DNA from: Segetibacter sp.
GTDB lineage: Bacteria > Bacteroidota > Bacteroidia > Chitinophagales > Chitinophagaceae
Assembly (NCBI GenBank): GCA_025963675.1
Contig: JAOQAJ010000222.1
Coordinates: 1 to 38,149 of the forward strand
Reading direction: 5' to 3'
DNA length: 38,149 nucleotides
The notes beneath the pieces were generated by a model. The model was not told where the DNA came from and did no database searches. It saw nothing but the letters and a program-made list of their open reading frames with translations. Made by a program: the position numbers and the translations under genes. Of the stretch, positions 9,201 to 17,211 are shown in pieces; position 1 is the stretch's first letter; every line of letters starts with the position of its first letter.

Positions 9201-12200
9201 ACTGAAAGTACCCCCGGTAGTACCTGTTAAAGTAACAGGTGCATTGCTGTATGTAGTACAATAAGGACTTCCTGTATAACTAATAGTCGCAGAAGGTATG
9301 GGTGTAATCACTATAGAGGTAGTAGCCGTATAAGTAGAACAACCAGCAACGGTGTAAGTGATGGTATAGGTTCCCGGGGCACTGGCTGAAACATTAATGG
9401 CTCCTGTTGAAGGGGTAATTGATAACCCTGCTGTAGAACTATAAGTTCCTCCAGCGGTACCCGTGCTGATAACATTTATTATCCCTGCATTATTACAATA
9501 CGGACCCCCTACATAACTGATTGTGGCTGAAGGAGCTAGTGAAATGATGACAGATGTTGTTGTTGAAAATGCTGCACAACCGCCAGAGGCCGCAATTGAA
9601 TAGATAACAGAATCAGATCCAGGGATACTCGCTGAAGGAGTTATTGCACCTGTAGATGCATTTAAAGACAGTCCGGCGGCAGAACTAAAAGTGCCACCGG
9701 GAGAACCGGTTATTGTAACTGGTTGAGTAGTGGTGGTTGAAGTGCAAAAAGGAGTGCCCGCATATGAGATAACCGCAGCAGGGGGTGCAGTGATAGTAAC
9801 AGAAGCTGTAGTAGTATAAACTGCACAGCCACCGAAAGCTGCAATGGTGTAAGTAACCGTATATGTGCCGGCAGTACTTGTTGATGGAGTTATTGCTCCT
9901 GTAGCCGCATTAAGTGATAATCCCGCCGGTGCACTATATGTACCACCAGATGTACCTGTACGAGTAACCGGCTGTGCTGTTGCAACGGTTTTACAGAAAG
10001 GCGTACCTGAATAAGATATAGCAGCAGAAGGTGCCACAGTAATCGTTGCCGGTGTACTTGTAAAAAATGCAGCACAACCTCCTGATGCCGGAATTGAATA
10101 AAAAACAGTATAATTACCTGGCGTACTTGTAGAAGGGGTTATTGCACCTGTGGATGAATTGACCGCCAATCCGCCAAAAGAAGCAAATGAACCACCGGCA
10201 GTACCGGTAAGGGTAATATTTTGCGCTGTAGAAAGTGAGGTACAATATGGAGTTCCTGCATAGGAAACCGTTGCTGAAGGTACAGCAGTAACTGTCACAG
10301 GTATAGTAGTAGAATAAGCGGGACAAGCAGTTGCGGCAATATCATATTTCACAGTATATGTACCGGCGGTACTTGTCGAAGGAATTATTGCTCCTGTGGA
10401 TGAATTTAGAGATAAGCCAGCTGAAGAGCTAAACACACCGCCAGTCGTTCCCATTATAGTTGCAGGCTGAGCAGAACTTACAGATTTACAAAAAGGCGCT
10501 GTACCATAAGCGATAGCTGTCCCCGAAGGATCACCATTAATTGTGACTGTTGTATTGGTTGAGCATCCTCCAAGAGAATATGTAACCGTATAAGTTCCGG
10601 GGGTACTTGATTGAAGATCTATTTCGCCGCTAACATTATCAATTAGCAATCCGGCAGTTGAAGAAAAGGTGCCTGTGGCAGTGCCTGTAATAGTAGCTGA
10701 TGCAATACTGTCGCTGGTGCAGTAGGCTGATTTTGCATAACTGATAGTAGCAGGAGAACTTGCTAGAATGTTAATAATTGTAGTATCAGAGAACGCAGCA
10801 CAACCATTAGAGGCCGCACCTGAATACTTAACAATATAAGTACCTGGTGTAGAACTTGCCAAAGTGACGTCGCCTGTTGCGTCGTTTATGCTCAAACCGG
10901 CAGTAGAAGAAAATGTACCACCCGTCGTTCCATCAAAACCTACAGATGCTACACCTGCGTTCACGCAGTAAACATCTTCCGGGTATTGAATAGTTGCTTT
11001 GTTTGCACTGGCGATTGTAATAGTTGTTGAAGTTGTAAAAGCGGAACAACCTGCAGCGGGTGGCAACGTGTAAGTGACAGTATATGTCCCTGGATCGCTA
11101 TTCACTACGTCTACATCACCTGTAACGTCATCTATAATTAATCCGTCAGTAGATGAGAAGTCGCCATCGGTTGCGCCCGTTAAAGTTACAGTAGCTGTAC
11201 TGCTGCCGGTTGGGCAGTAGCTTGCAGCCGGATAATCAATTGTCGCTGTCGGAACAGCGGTTATTGCAATAGTAGTATTTGATGTAGAGGTGCACGGCCC
11301 CGGGCTGGTGACTGTATTGGTTACGGTATAAGTACCGGGAGTACTGCCACTCAGTTTTATTTGGCCATTATTTGATTTTAGGCTTAAACCGGCGGGTGTT
11401 GCTGTAAAGGTTCCTGCAGACGCTCCTGCATTTAAAACAACATCTGCATTACCTCCGTTGGTACAAAACTCCTGACCTCCATAGCTAAAACTGCTGACCC
11501 CGGTACACACAATAATTTCGCCTACGGCAAAATCTCCGGTCTTTGCTACACCGGTACATGTAACAGATGTAGTTGTACGTGTACCTGTCATAACCGGGTA
11601 AGACCACAATGCTGCATTATAATTGGCAACACCTAAATTTGCAGTATTCATCGGGGTATAGTTATCAACTGTGTTCCAGTTAAAAGTAATTGTGGAAGTT
11701 GTATAGGCTACGGCGCCGGTTGCAGGCTTGGTTAAAGTCCAATACCTGGAGATATTTCTAGATTTTATAGTTGCAGTACTGACATTTGGGTGAGGCGTAG
11801 CTGTGGCAGAGCCTATAAGATTGCCGGGCGTGGTGAGGCTTGCAAATGTTATGGATAGAGGCGAATAGTTAAGCGCAGTACCGATTTCATAATTTCCTCC
11901 GGCAGTGGTGCCATGATATTTTTGCAGATTACCATTAACCCATCCTGTAGTTTGAGCCGCCCCGGTTACAGTTCCTCCCTGCGGGATAATCATCTTGTTT
12001 GCAGACGTTTTCACTATTCCCTTTACAAAGTTCAGCGTGTTAGCGGTTATATCCGTAGTTATATTCGTAGCCCCCGAGGGCTTATTAATAGTTATCTTAT
12101 TAAACGTTCCCGTGGGTGTGGAAGCAATGTTTTGAACGCCTCTGCCATTAAAAGTGAAGGTATTTCCCGTATTTGTAAATACCCCGCTGGTCATCGTCCA

Positions 12201-13526
12201 GTTTTCACCCACGTTATGGTTATAACTACCTGCAATAAAAGTTGAAGTGGATAAAGTAAAGCTGTTTACAATGTTCAAATTACCTACCGCTGTTTTTGTG
12301 CCTGCTGCCGATACCACCAGGTTTCCATAAGTGGTTGTATATATGGTTTGGGCAGTACCATAGTACTCCACAATACTTTTTGACACAATCCAGGCGAACC
12401 ATATTCCTTTAGGGAAGTTGCTGCCGGTCTGTCCGCCGGTATTTCCTGACAGTCGCATGATACCGGAAGACTCAATATACAGAAATCCAAAATTGTTAAC
12501 ATTATTGCAGGTGTAAGTACTTAAATCAAGGGTTCCGTTTCGGATGTCAATCAGGCCGGAAACATTGGCATTTGTTGTAAGCAACGCCACGCCGGAAGGC
12601 TTGTTTATATAAAGGTTACCAAAAGTTGAATTTGATGTAGAGGTGACCGCGCTATAAATATTTTGCGTGCCGGATCCGTTAAAAATGAAAGTTGCACCAG
12701 AACTAACATTTAACGCTGTATTGTTATTTGTAAAGTTTCCGGAAATATAGATGCCTGCGCCGGTCCACCACCCCCATGTTCTTGTTACATTGTCAAATCC
12801 CGGGCTCACACCGGCGTCTATAAGTATGTTTGTAAACTGGCGTTTGGTACCTGATACAAAATCAGGAGATCTGCTGTTACCGGCAAATTCAACGGTACCG
12901 TTTGTTGAATTAAAGACACTTGTGGCGCCGGGCTTCCAGTCCCGGAACAGTTTAAATAAAGCTGTGGCACCTGTCTGGTTAAAGATACCCGGCGAAGCGG
13001 TATAATCTTTAACATACATAGTGCCCCCCGATTGTGTGACTGTTCCCCCTGACAATATAACGAGGCTTCCGCCCGGATTAGTAGTTGCATCCTTTGCAAG
13101 GCGCAGCATGCTTGTTCCTGACTGCCTAAAATTTCCACCGCCTCTAACCGTTAAGTCTCTGTCTGAGTAAACCGTACCCGCTGTCGCGGTAAAAGTTCCT
13201 GTAATTTGTAAAGAACCACCGATAATGCTTAACGTTCCACCTGACATGGTTAGTGTAGCCCCTGAATTAATTATTATAGAACGTACTGTCAGAGTTCCTG
13301 TGGTTATGAGCGGCATCCTTATTCTTACCGGTATGGTAATATCGTCGGCGGCTGCGGGAAGCGTATTGCCACTCCAGTTGGTCGCTGTTGCCCATGCCGT
13401 GCTTGTATTACCGGTCCAGGTTTTTGCAGCAGCGTAAGTATTATTACAAAAAAACAGAAAGAATGCAATAAGGGTGAGGTTTAACAGAGGCTTGAAAAGA
13501 CCTGCAGCCGGGTTTTGGTTTTTCAT
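6279..13526 (-). CDS. Giant secreted repeat protein (12 Ig-like repeats) with a T9SS sorting domain
   Basis: A 2415-residue protein with a Sec signal peptide (about 1-33, hydrophobic LIAFFLFF). Residues 34 to about 670 are Ser/Thr/Gly/Asn-rich with short recurring motifs such as NFTNNNTALNVSSGATF and FNGSGTQNI, suggestive of a beta-helical passenger. Residues about 675-1653 hold 12 repeats of about 82 residues, each with a YC or FC near the start, a GGTFSSTAGLSI-like core, GTYTVTYT and usually a second Cys. The shared module then begins with an NW-rich segment (WNGNVSKDWFDMNNWDC), continues through GSVNNSVFTTGDSLTLAS and a fibronectin-III-like stretch, and ends in a sorting domain (ITVVPNPISGK, about 2332-2415). 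Its C-terminal half closely matches that of the downstream 1526-aa protein. An adhesin-like role and cell-surface location are inferred. ATG start. About 220 bp separate it from the downstream paralogue, with only an imperfect AT-rich hairpin near 6151-6179. Confidence 0.9.
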   Translation of the reverse strand: MKNQNPAAGLFKPLLNLTLIAFFLFFCNNTYAAAKTWTGNTSTAWATATNWSGNTLPAAADDITIPVRIRMPLITTGTLTVRSIIINSGATLTMSGGTLSIIGGSLQITGTFTATAGTVYSDRDLTVRGGGNFRQSGTSMLRLAKDATTNPGGSLVILSGGTVTQSGGTMYVKDYTASPGIFNQTGATALFKLFRDWKPGATSVFNSTNGTVEFAGNSRSPDFVSGTKRQFTNILIDAGVSPGFDNVTRTWGWWTGAGIYISGNFTNNNTALNVSSGATFIFNGSGTQNIYSAVTSTSNSTFGNLYINKPSGVALLTTNANVSGLIDIRNGTLDLSTYTCNNVNNFGFLYIESSGIMRLSGNTGGQTGSNFPKGIWFAWIVSKSIVEYYGTAQTIYTTTYGNLVVSAAGTKTAVGNLNIVNSFTLSTSTFIAGSYNHNVGENWTMTSGVFTNTGNTFTFNGRGVQNIASTPTGTFNKITINKPSGATNITTDITANTLNFVKGIVKTSANKMIIPQGGTVTGAAQTTGWVNGNLQKYHGTTAGGNYEIGTALNYSPLSITFASLTTPGNLIGSATATPHPNVSTATIKSRNISRYWTLTKPATGAVAYTTSTITFNWNTVDNYTPMNTANLGVANYNAALWSYPVMTGTRTTTSVTCTGVAKTGDFAVGEIIVCTGVSSFSYGGQEFCTNGGNADVVLNAGASAGTFTATPAGLSLKSNNGQIKLSGSTPGTYTVTNTVTSPGPCTSTSNTTIAITAVPTATIDYPAASYCPTGSSTATVTLTGATDGDFSSTDGLIIDDVTGDVDVVNSDPGTYTVTYTLPPAAGCSAFTTSTTITIASANKATIQYPEDVYCVNAGVASVGFDGTTGGTFSSTAGLSINDATGDVTLASSTPGTYIVKYSGAASNGCAAFSDTTIINILASSPATISYAKSAYCTSDSIASATITGTATGTFSSTAGLLIDNVSGEIDLQSSTPGTYTVTYSLGGCSTNTTVTINGDPSGTAIAYGTAPFCKSVSSAQPATIMGTTGGVFSSSAGLSLNSSTGAIIPSTSTAGTYTVKYDIAATACPAYSTTIPVTVTAVPSATVSYAGTPYCTSLSTAQNITLTGTAGGSFASFGGLAVNSSTGAITPSTSTPGNYTVFYSIPASGGCAAFFTSTPATITVAPSAAISYSGTPFCKTVATAQPVTRTGTSGGTYSAPAGLSLNAATGAITPSTSTAGTYTVTYTIAAFGGCAVYTTTASVTITAPPAAVISYAGTPFCTSTTTTQPVTITGSPGGTFSSAAGLSLNASTGAITPSASIPGSDSVIYSIAASGGCAAFSTTTSVIISLAPSATISYVGGPYCNNAGIINVISTGTAGGTYSSTAGLSITPSTGAINVSASAPGTYTITYTVAGCSTYTATTSIVITPIPSATISYTGSPYCTTYSNAPVTLTGTTGGTFSSTAGLSINSSTGAISPVSSIAGTYTVTYTVAAAGGCSVYSKTTKVTVTPPPPASISYPGSPYCGNAGIATVVHTGAIGGTYTSTPGLTLDVNTGDIDLDSSTPGIYTVTYSITPTGCSLYTTTTTVTVKPGPSATIVYANNPYCREGDIAILVRTGTPGGTFSSTAGLYLNSSTGSVIVDSSAEGSYTVTYSVPPANGCLAYSITTPVTINFTSVWNGNVSKDWFDMNNWDCAGIPTITKNALIPAARNNYPVIGKSLGFGAVKGVTIETGASITVLDQLKIAGEVNNSGLIYADSGAVGFFGSTAQIIPRALFANNLIQDLIISNPAGVFLTGPLRVTSSVAFGSVNNSVFTTGDSLTLASVATGDASIRDITNGGINSGNVVSGDVIVERYMPAKRAYRFLTAPVNSTGSIKANWMENAVNPDRYTRVNPNPGFGINITGAGDVANGFDATQTHNPSVFTFNNSSQTWVPLPNTNGLMSVGNAYRVIVRGDRNIDMNTNTPVPTITTLRAKGTIMTGSITMTKPAGGGTPGMTTLSSTPGTYSLIANPYPAAVNWLTATKTDIAGTIYIFDPNVAGSYQRGGYVVYNSVMGTTSDNTSLVDNYLQSGQSFFVQAIGPNPTVTFKETDKATFHRSVFRTENTDPNIAIQLLLPSQQGSPAAADGTKVYFSDNYDNNIGNEDSYKFTNQDENLAILSGATPLCIEGRKPITGTDSIRLKLWQLSQKSYLLKVKFNNFNYNVEAYLKDKYLSTLTQLNTNGETIVPVSITSDAASIVSDRYKIVFEKVATLPLHLLGIKAVEKNNGVEVGWTAESESNMDRYEVEKSSDGHEFVSTGTVAAKANPGPSSFYTWFDLVPARGDNYYRIKSVDKAGTIKYSSVAKVRLMKGMSGITVVPNPISGKIIRLQFTEVKKGSYTVSIFKSTGEKVYTGSILHNTGSANHTVELKSVLASGIYQLQVSDGEDKETISVLFQ
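6630..8170 (-). repeat. Duplicated module, copy B (in the 2415-aa protein)
   Basis: Direct-repeat partner of 1830-3370 in the same orientation. It encodes the segment between the NW-rich linker and the C-terminal sorting domain. Boundaries are approximate. Confidence 0.8.
8565..11503 (-). repeat. Array of 12 Ig-like coding repeats (~245 bp each)
   Basis: Twelve consecutive units of about 82 codons inside the 2415-aa protein. Each has an aromatic residue before the first Cys (YC/FC), then GT..GGTFSS.AGLS, STGAI, STPGTYTVTY and a second Cys (GGCAA or GCS). The two Cys per unit could form an intradomain disulfide, which is inference. The middle units (about 5-8) are the most alike, suggesting expansion from within. 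Single units of the same type occur in the 1526-aa protein. Confidence 0.9.
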
Positions 13527-13986
13527 ATTCGTTCTTTAATAGTAGATATTGGATAGCATTCTTAAAATGCTCAAACAGTTCCTGGTGATTGTAAGGTTGT
13601 TAATATTTTCAGCTTACTGCCTCTTATTACTTAACCTTTTGGTCACGCTTAAAATTCAACGTTTATGCCAAATTGTATCAATTGTAATAAACGAAAGCGA
13701 TAACGTGAATAGTATCTCAGAAAGAACACATTTTAGAGTTGATACCAGTCAACGACATACATATGCCATTTTTTTACTTCGTTTAAAAAGTATTTCCTTA
13801 AAATATCAGCGGTACGGAAAAAGCGTTGAAGAACCTTTCTTACCATTATTAGACAATAAGTACCGAAAAGGGAAAGAAAATAAGGAATTAGGATTTTATT
13901 TGAACAGGAAGAAACTGCTTATCAGTTAAACTAAATTTGATAGAACAGCATGGATTAGAAAGTTGGAATCAATTGTAGGGGCGATT
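13527..13986. other. Intergenic region; only a doubtful ORF on the plus strand
   Basis: 460 bp, AT-rich, between the TolC-type gene and the 2415-aa protein gene, both on the minus strand. It should hold the promoter of the giant surface protein. The plus strand has an open frame at 13549-13929 that begins with TTG (first ATG at codon 8), with a hydrophobic N-terminus and a Lys-rich tail. It resembles no family I know and is antisense to the surrounding transcription, so it is not called as a gene. A short inverted repeat, TTAGAA / TTCTAA, near 13953-13991 overlaps the end of the TolC-type gene. Confidence 0.5.
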
Positions 13987-15855
13987 CTAATATCTTTTTA
14001 AAAGCTCGACAAGGCGGAACTGAAAAAATAACTGAAGTTTAGCCTGCAGGTACTTTGAGGTGGAAATATTCAATATTTCGCGGGCAGTCAATAATTCTAC
14101 CGAGCTGATTTGACCAAGCCGGTATTTCTCTGAATACAAGTTGTACGACAATGTGTTTTGTACGAATGCTGATGAGGTCGCTTTATATTTTGCCTTAGCT
14201 GTGTTAAAATCATTTATCAACTGAAGCATATTGGTTGTAATGGTATTGGTAGCATCCCTGACCGCCAGCTGTGCATTGGAAATGTTTATCCTTTCTTTTT
14301 TCGCCCTGTTTATATTTTCCAGTTGCGAAAAAATGGGTATCCTCAGATTGATGTTTATGTTCTGACCGAGGTTGTTGCTAACTTGCCTGTCTACCGGTAT
14401 TTTAACTCCGTATATATCCTGCTGCTTTGCGTTGTAGTTTGAAACAATATTACCGCCAACAGATAACGAGGGCATAAAATTGCTTTTTGCAATTTTTTCT
14501 CCGAGTCGCGCAGCTTGTTCATTCATTTCAGCCAACTTGATGGCAGGGTGATTCTTTAGCACGGTATTGCTTACATCTGCGATAAAAATTTGGGTAGCAG
14601 CTATATTGGCAAGAACAGTAGTATCTATGGCAGCTATATCTACCTCTTTATCGTAAGAAATATTTAAAAGCTTTCTAAGATCCTGCAAGGCTGCCAGCGA
14701 ATCATTTTGCATCGCCGCCAGATCTGCCTGCTCAGAATTAAGTCGCGCGTTGAAGGTATAAAACTCGTACTTACTTAATCTTCCCACCCTTATCTTTTCA
14801 TTAATCACTTCAATTTCTGCGGCTATGTTTTGCAGACTGTTTCGCTGAATGTGCAACTGTTCTTTATCCAAAAGAAGCCGCGCATAAGTAAGGGATATGT
14901 TTGTCAGCAGTTCAAGCTCCGTTCTTTTTTTAGCGTACTCTGATGCTTCAATAAGATATGCACTTTGTTTAATTGTATTAAGGCGACTGAAACCAGAAAA
15001 GAGCTGCAGTTGCAAGCCCGCTGCAGTATAACCGCCGCTAAAAGTTTCGTGAACAAAAGTGTTGGTAACCGGGTCAATGTTTTTTCCGAATGAAAAATAA
15101 TGACCTAAGTTATAAGAGACAGAAGGCAGCAAACTATATTGTGCAGTTGTACGGTCTATAATATTTGAGCTGATGTTATTGCGTGCCTGTTGAAGGCCAA
15201 TGTTACTGTCGAGTGCAATGGCAAAACATTTGTCGAGCGTATATACAGGGATCGTATGATGAGAATCTGTTTTAATGGGAACTGCGTTTGCAGATGGCTT
15301 ACTATTTATAGAGTCTTTTATGTAGCTACTTTCCCCTGATTCCTTTTCGGTAAACGTATCCTTGCCTGTCGTACCTTCTGCCAGTTTAGAAACCTGTATT
15401 ACGTTTTTTGAAGGTGTAACCAAGGAGTCTGAAATAATTTGTTCTAAGGCTTGTATTCTGTTCTCCTCCCCTGTTTTATTGCCTTTGTTTGCAGATGTAA
15501 TTACCGAAGCTTTAACTAAATTATCTTTTATTGTTTTTACATCAGCATCTATTTGGACACTAGCTATACCAGTTCTATTAGCAGCATTTTGCAGTTCTTT
15601 TATCCTGCTTGTTTTTTCCCATTTCCTTGTTCCCTGCTGTCTTTTTTCCCGGTAGTATATAACCTCCCACTCTTCATCATTACCCTCCCCCCTACATTTC
15701 AAAATTTCAATCTTCAGGTTGTTCCCTGCATCAATAACCTCGTGTGGTCTAAATGTCTGTACGGCCTGTGCTGAAGCAGAAGAGACAGCAGTGAGGCTGC
15801 TTATAATAATTAATAAAACAACAGCACATGTATTTAAAATCTTTGCACTTTTCAT
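13987..15855 (-). CDS. TolC-type outer-membrane efflux protein with an N-terminal extension
   Basis: Outer-membrane channel of a type I-like exporter, last gene of the peptide cassette. The ATG at 15855 is preferred to the TTG two codons upstream and gives 622 residues. A signal peptide (about 1-30, ending in SASAQ) is followed by about 170 residues not normally found in TolC: a small compact stretch (FRPHEVIDAGNNLKIEILKC and onward to about 95) and a charged, Lys/Glu/Ser-rich linker. The efflux-protein domain begins near residue 203 (YTLDKCFAIALDSNIGLQQA) and shows its usual helical repeat: two long helical hairpins, a conserved S-F-S-LGHYFSFGKNIDP-like strand, and KYRLGQISSVELLTARE near the end. 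It follows the HlyD gene by 135 bp. It probably docks with the HlyD protein to release the exported peptide. The function of the extension is unknown; periplasmic location is inferred. Confidence 0.9.
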   Translation of the reverse strand: MKSAKILNTCAVVLLIIISSLTAVSSASAQAVQTFRPHEVIDAGNNLKIEILKCRGEGNDEEWEVIYYREKRQQGTRKWEKTSRIKELQNAANRTGIASVQIDADVKTIKDNLVKASVITSANKGNKTGEENRIQALEQIISDSLVTPSKNVIQVSKLAEGTTGKDTFTEKESGESSYIKDSINSKPSANAVPIKTDSHHTIPVYTLDKCFAIALDSNIGLQQARNNISSNIIDRTTAQYSLLPSVSYNLGHYFSFGKNIDPVTNTFVHETFSGGYTAAGLQLQLFSGFSRLNTIKQSAYLIEASEYAKKRTELELLTNISLTYARLLLDKEQLHIQRNSLQNIAAEIEVINEKIRVGRLSKYEFYTFNARLNSEQADLAAMQNDSLAALQDLRKLLNISYDKEVDIAAIDTTVLANIAATQIFIADVSNTVLKNHPAIKLAEMNEQAARLGEKIAKSNFMPSLSVGGNIVSNYNAKQQDIYGVKIPVDRQVSNNLGQNININLRIPIFSQLENINRAKKERINISNAQLAVRDATNTITTNMLQLINDFNTAKAKYKATSSAFVQNTLSYNLYSEKYRLGQISSVELLTAREILNISTSKYLQAKLQLFFQFRLVELLKRY

Positions 15856-15990
15856 ATTCAATGCTATAATACGTGCTGTGGCTAATGTTTATTGTATCTG
15901 CTTATCGAAGTATTGAAATGGATTTGCTTTTATAAAAGCCTGGCGGTTGTTGCATAAAATATAAAATGCTTTTTTATATAGCTGCAAAAC

Positions 15991-17211
15991 CTACGTCTGA
16001 TCAAATTGCTTAAACAGCTTTTTTATAAAATACTTATATAATGGCAGCCGCTGCACCACGATATCGCCATGAATAGCATACCCTGATTTAAACTGAAAAC
16101 CATTTGCTTCCGATAATTCAACCAAAGCGTAAAACTTATCATTTTCCTTCCTTTCCGCCACATAAGACACCTTTCCATTTATAGGGCCTTTTTGATAACG
16201 CTGGTAAGCATCCAGTTTTAAACGTACATCGAGACCTGATTTTACATATGGCATATCCTTCTCCGGCACAATCACTTTAGCATAATACAGAATGGCATTA
16301 GGAGCAATGCTTACTAGTAGATCACCTTTGCTAATAAGGTTACTTGCCTGCCGTGTATTGAAAAGAAAATTAACAATACCATCGGTTGCCGCGATTAAAC
16401 CTTGCTTATTTAACTCAGATTCAATTTTATCAAGGGCTTCTCTTGCCTGTATCAACTGGCTTTGATAATCATTTTTTGCCTGCAATAAAGACTGGGCATT
16501 TTCATCAAGCTGCACCTTTGTAAGCTGCAGCGTATTTTGTTCTTTGGTAAAATTATTATACGCCAAATTCTTTTCTGATAACTGCCGGTTTCTCTGGCTC
16601 GCCACAGCGTTCATGTTTTCTTTCAAAACCAGATTAGCATCACGGGTGTTGTTATACTCGTATTTGCTTAGCATGTCTTTGTGATATAATATCGAGTCCC
16701 CTGCATATTTTTCATTAGCCGATGACAATCGTTGCTTTTGAAAATTATATTGTTCATCCATGCTTTTCATATCGCTGACCAGCCTGTTGATCTCCAGCTG
16801 GTATTTTTTTGCAGTAATTTCAGTTGTCTCATCAATAGATGACTTCTTCTTTTGGACAGCGCTCTCCAACACGCCAAACGATCGGATTTTCTTTTGAAGA
16901 TATTCTATCTCTGTTTTGGTTTTTGCCTTTTGTGCTATGTAATCTGTGTTTTTAAGCAACAGTAAAGTGTCTCCCGCTTTTACCGGCTGGCCTTCCTTCA
17001 CGTATATTTTTACCACCTGCGATTCAAACGGCGCTTTGTAATCTGCCTGTGGGTTGCCTGCAACAATCTCTCCCTCGTTTACAGTTACCGTTTCATTGAT
17101 ATTTAAAACAAATACAAGCACTATAATCGTTGTTACAATCAAAAGCAGCAACCTGAAAAACCAGATAGTGAAATTATATTCCCTGGTGCTGTAATTGCTC
17201 AATAGTTCCAT
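15991..17211 (-). CDS. HlyD-family membrane-fusion (adaptor) protein
   Basis: A 406-residue periplasmic adaptor linking the C39-ABC exporter to the TolC-type channel. It has a single N-terminal membrane helix (about 17-36, WFFRLLLLIVTTIIVLVFVL). A first lipoyl half-motif follows (about 58-90, YKAPFESQVVKIYVKEGQPV), then a long coiled coil (about 92-275, rich in Gln/Lys/Asn), the second lipoyl half (GLIAATDGIVNFLF) and a beta-barrel region (about 310-395). The ATG start lies inside the end of the ABC gene, a 38-bp overlap in another frame, so the two are almost certainly translationally coupled. Length and order are typical for adaptors of peptidase-containing bacteriocin-type exporters in Bacteroidota. 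The cargo, inferred from context, is the small peptide encoded at 20919-21134. Confidence 0.92.
   Translation of the reverse strand: MELLSNYSTREYNFTIWFFRLLLLIVTTIIVLVFVLNINETVTVNEGEIVAGNPQADYKAPFESQVVKIYVKEGQPVKAGDTLLLLKNTDYIAQKAKTKTEIEYLQKKIRSFGVLESAVQKKKSSIDETTEITAKKYQLEINRLVSDMKSMDEQYNFQKQRLSSANEKYAGDSILYHKDMLSKYEYNNTRDANLVLKENMNAVASQRNRQLSEKNLAYNNFTKEQNTLQLTKVQLDENAQSLLQAKNDYQSQLIQAREALDKIESELNKQGLIAATDGIVNFLFNTRQASNLISKGDLLVSIAPNAILYYAKVIVPEKDMPYVKSGLDVRLKLDAYQRYQKGPINGKVSYVAERKENDKFYALVELSEANGFQFKSGYAIHGDIVVQRLPLYKYFIKKLFKQFDQT

Noticed and set aside
13549-13929. 126-codon open frame on the plus strand in the gap upstream of the 2415-aa protein gene
   Set aside because: It begins with TTG, has no recognisable domain, and runs antisense to its neighbours through the region that should hold their promoter. 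Kept only as a note in the intergenic entry.
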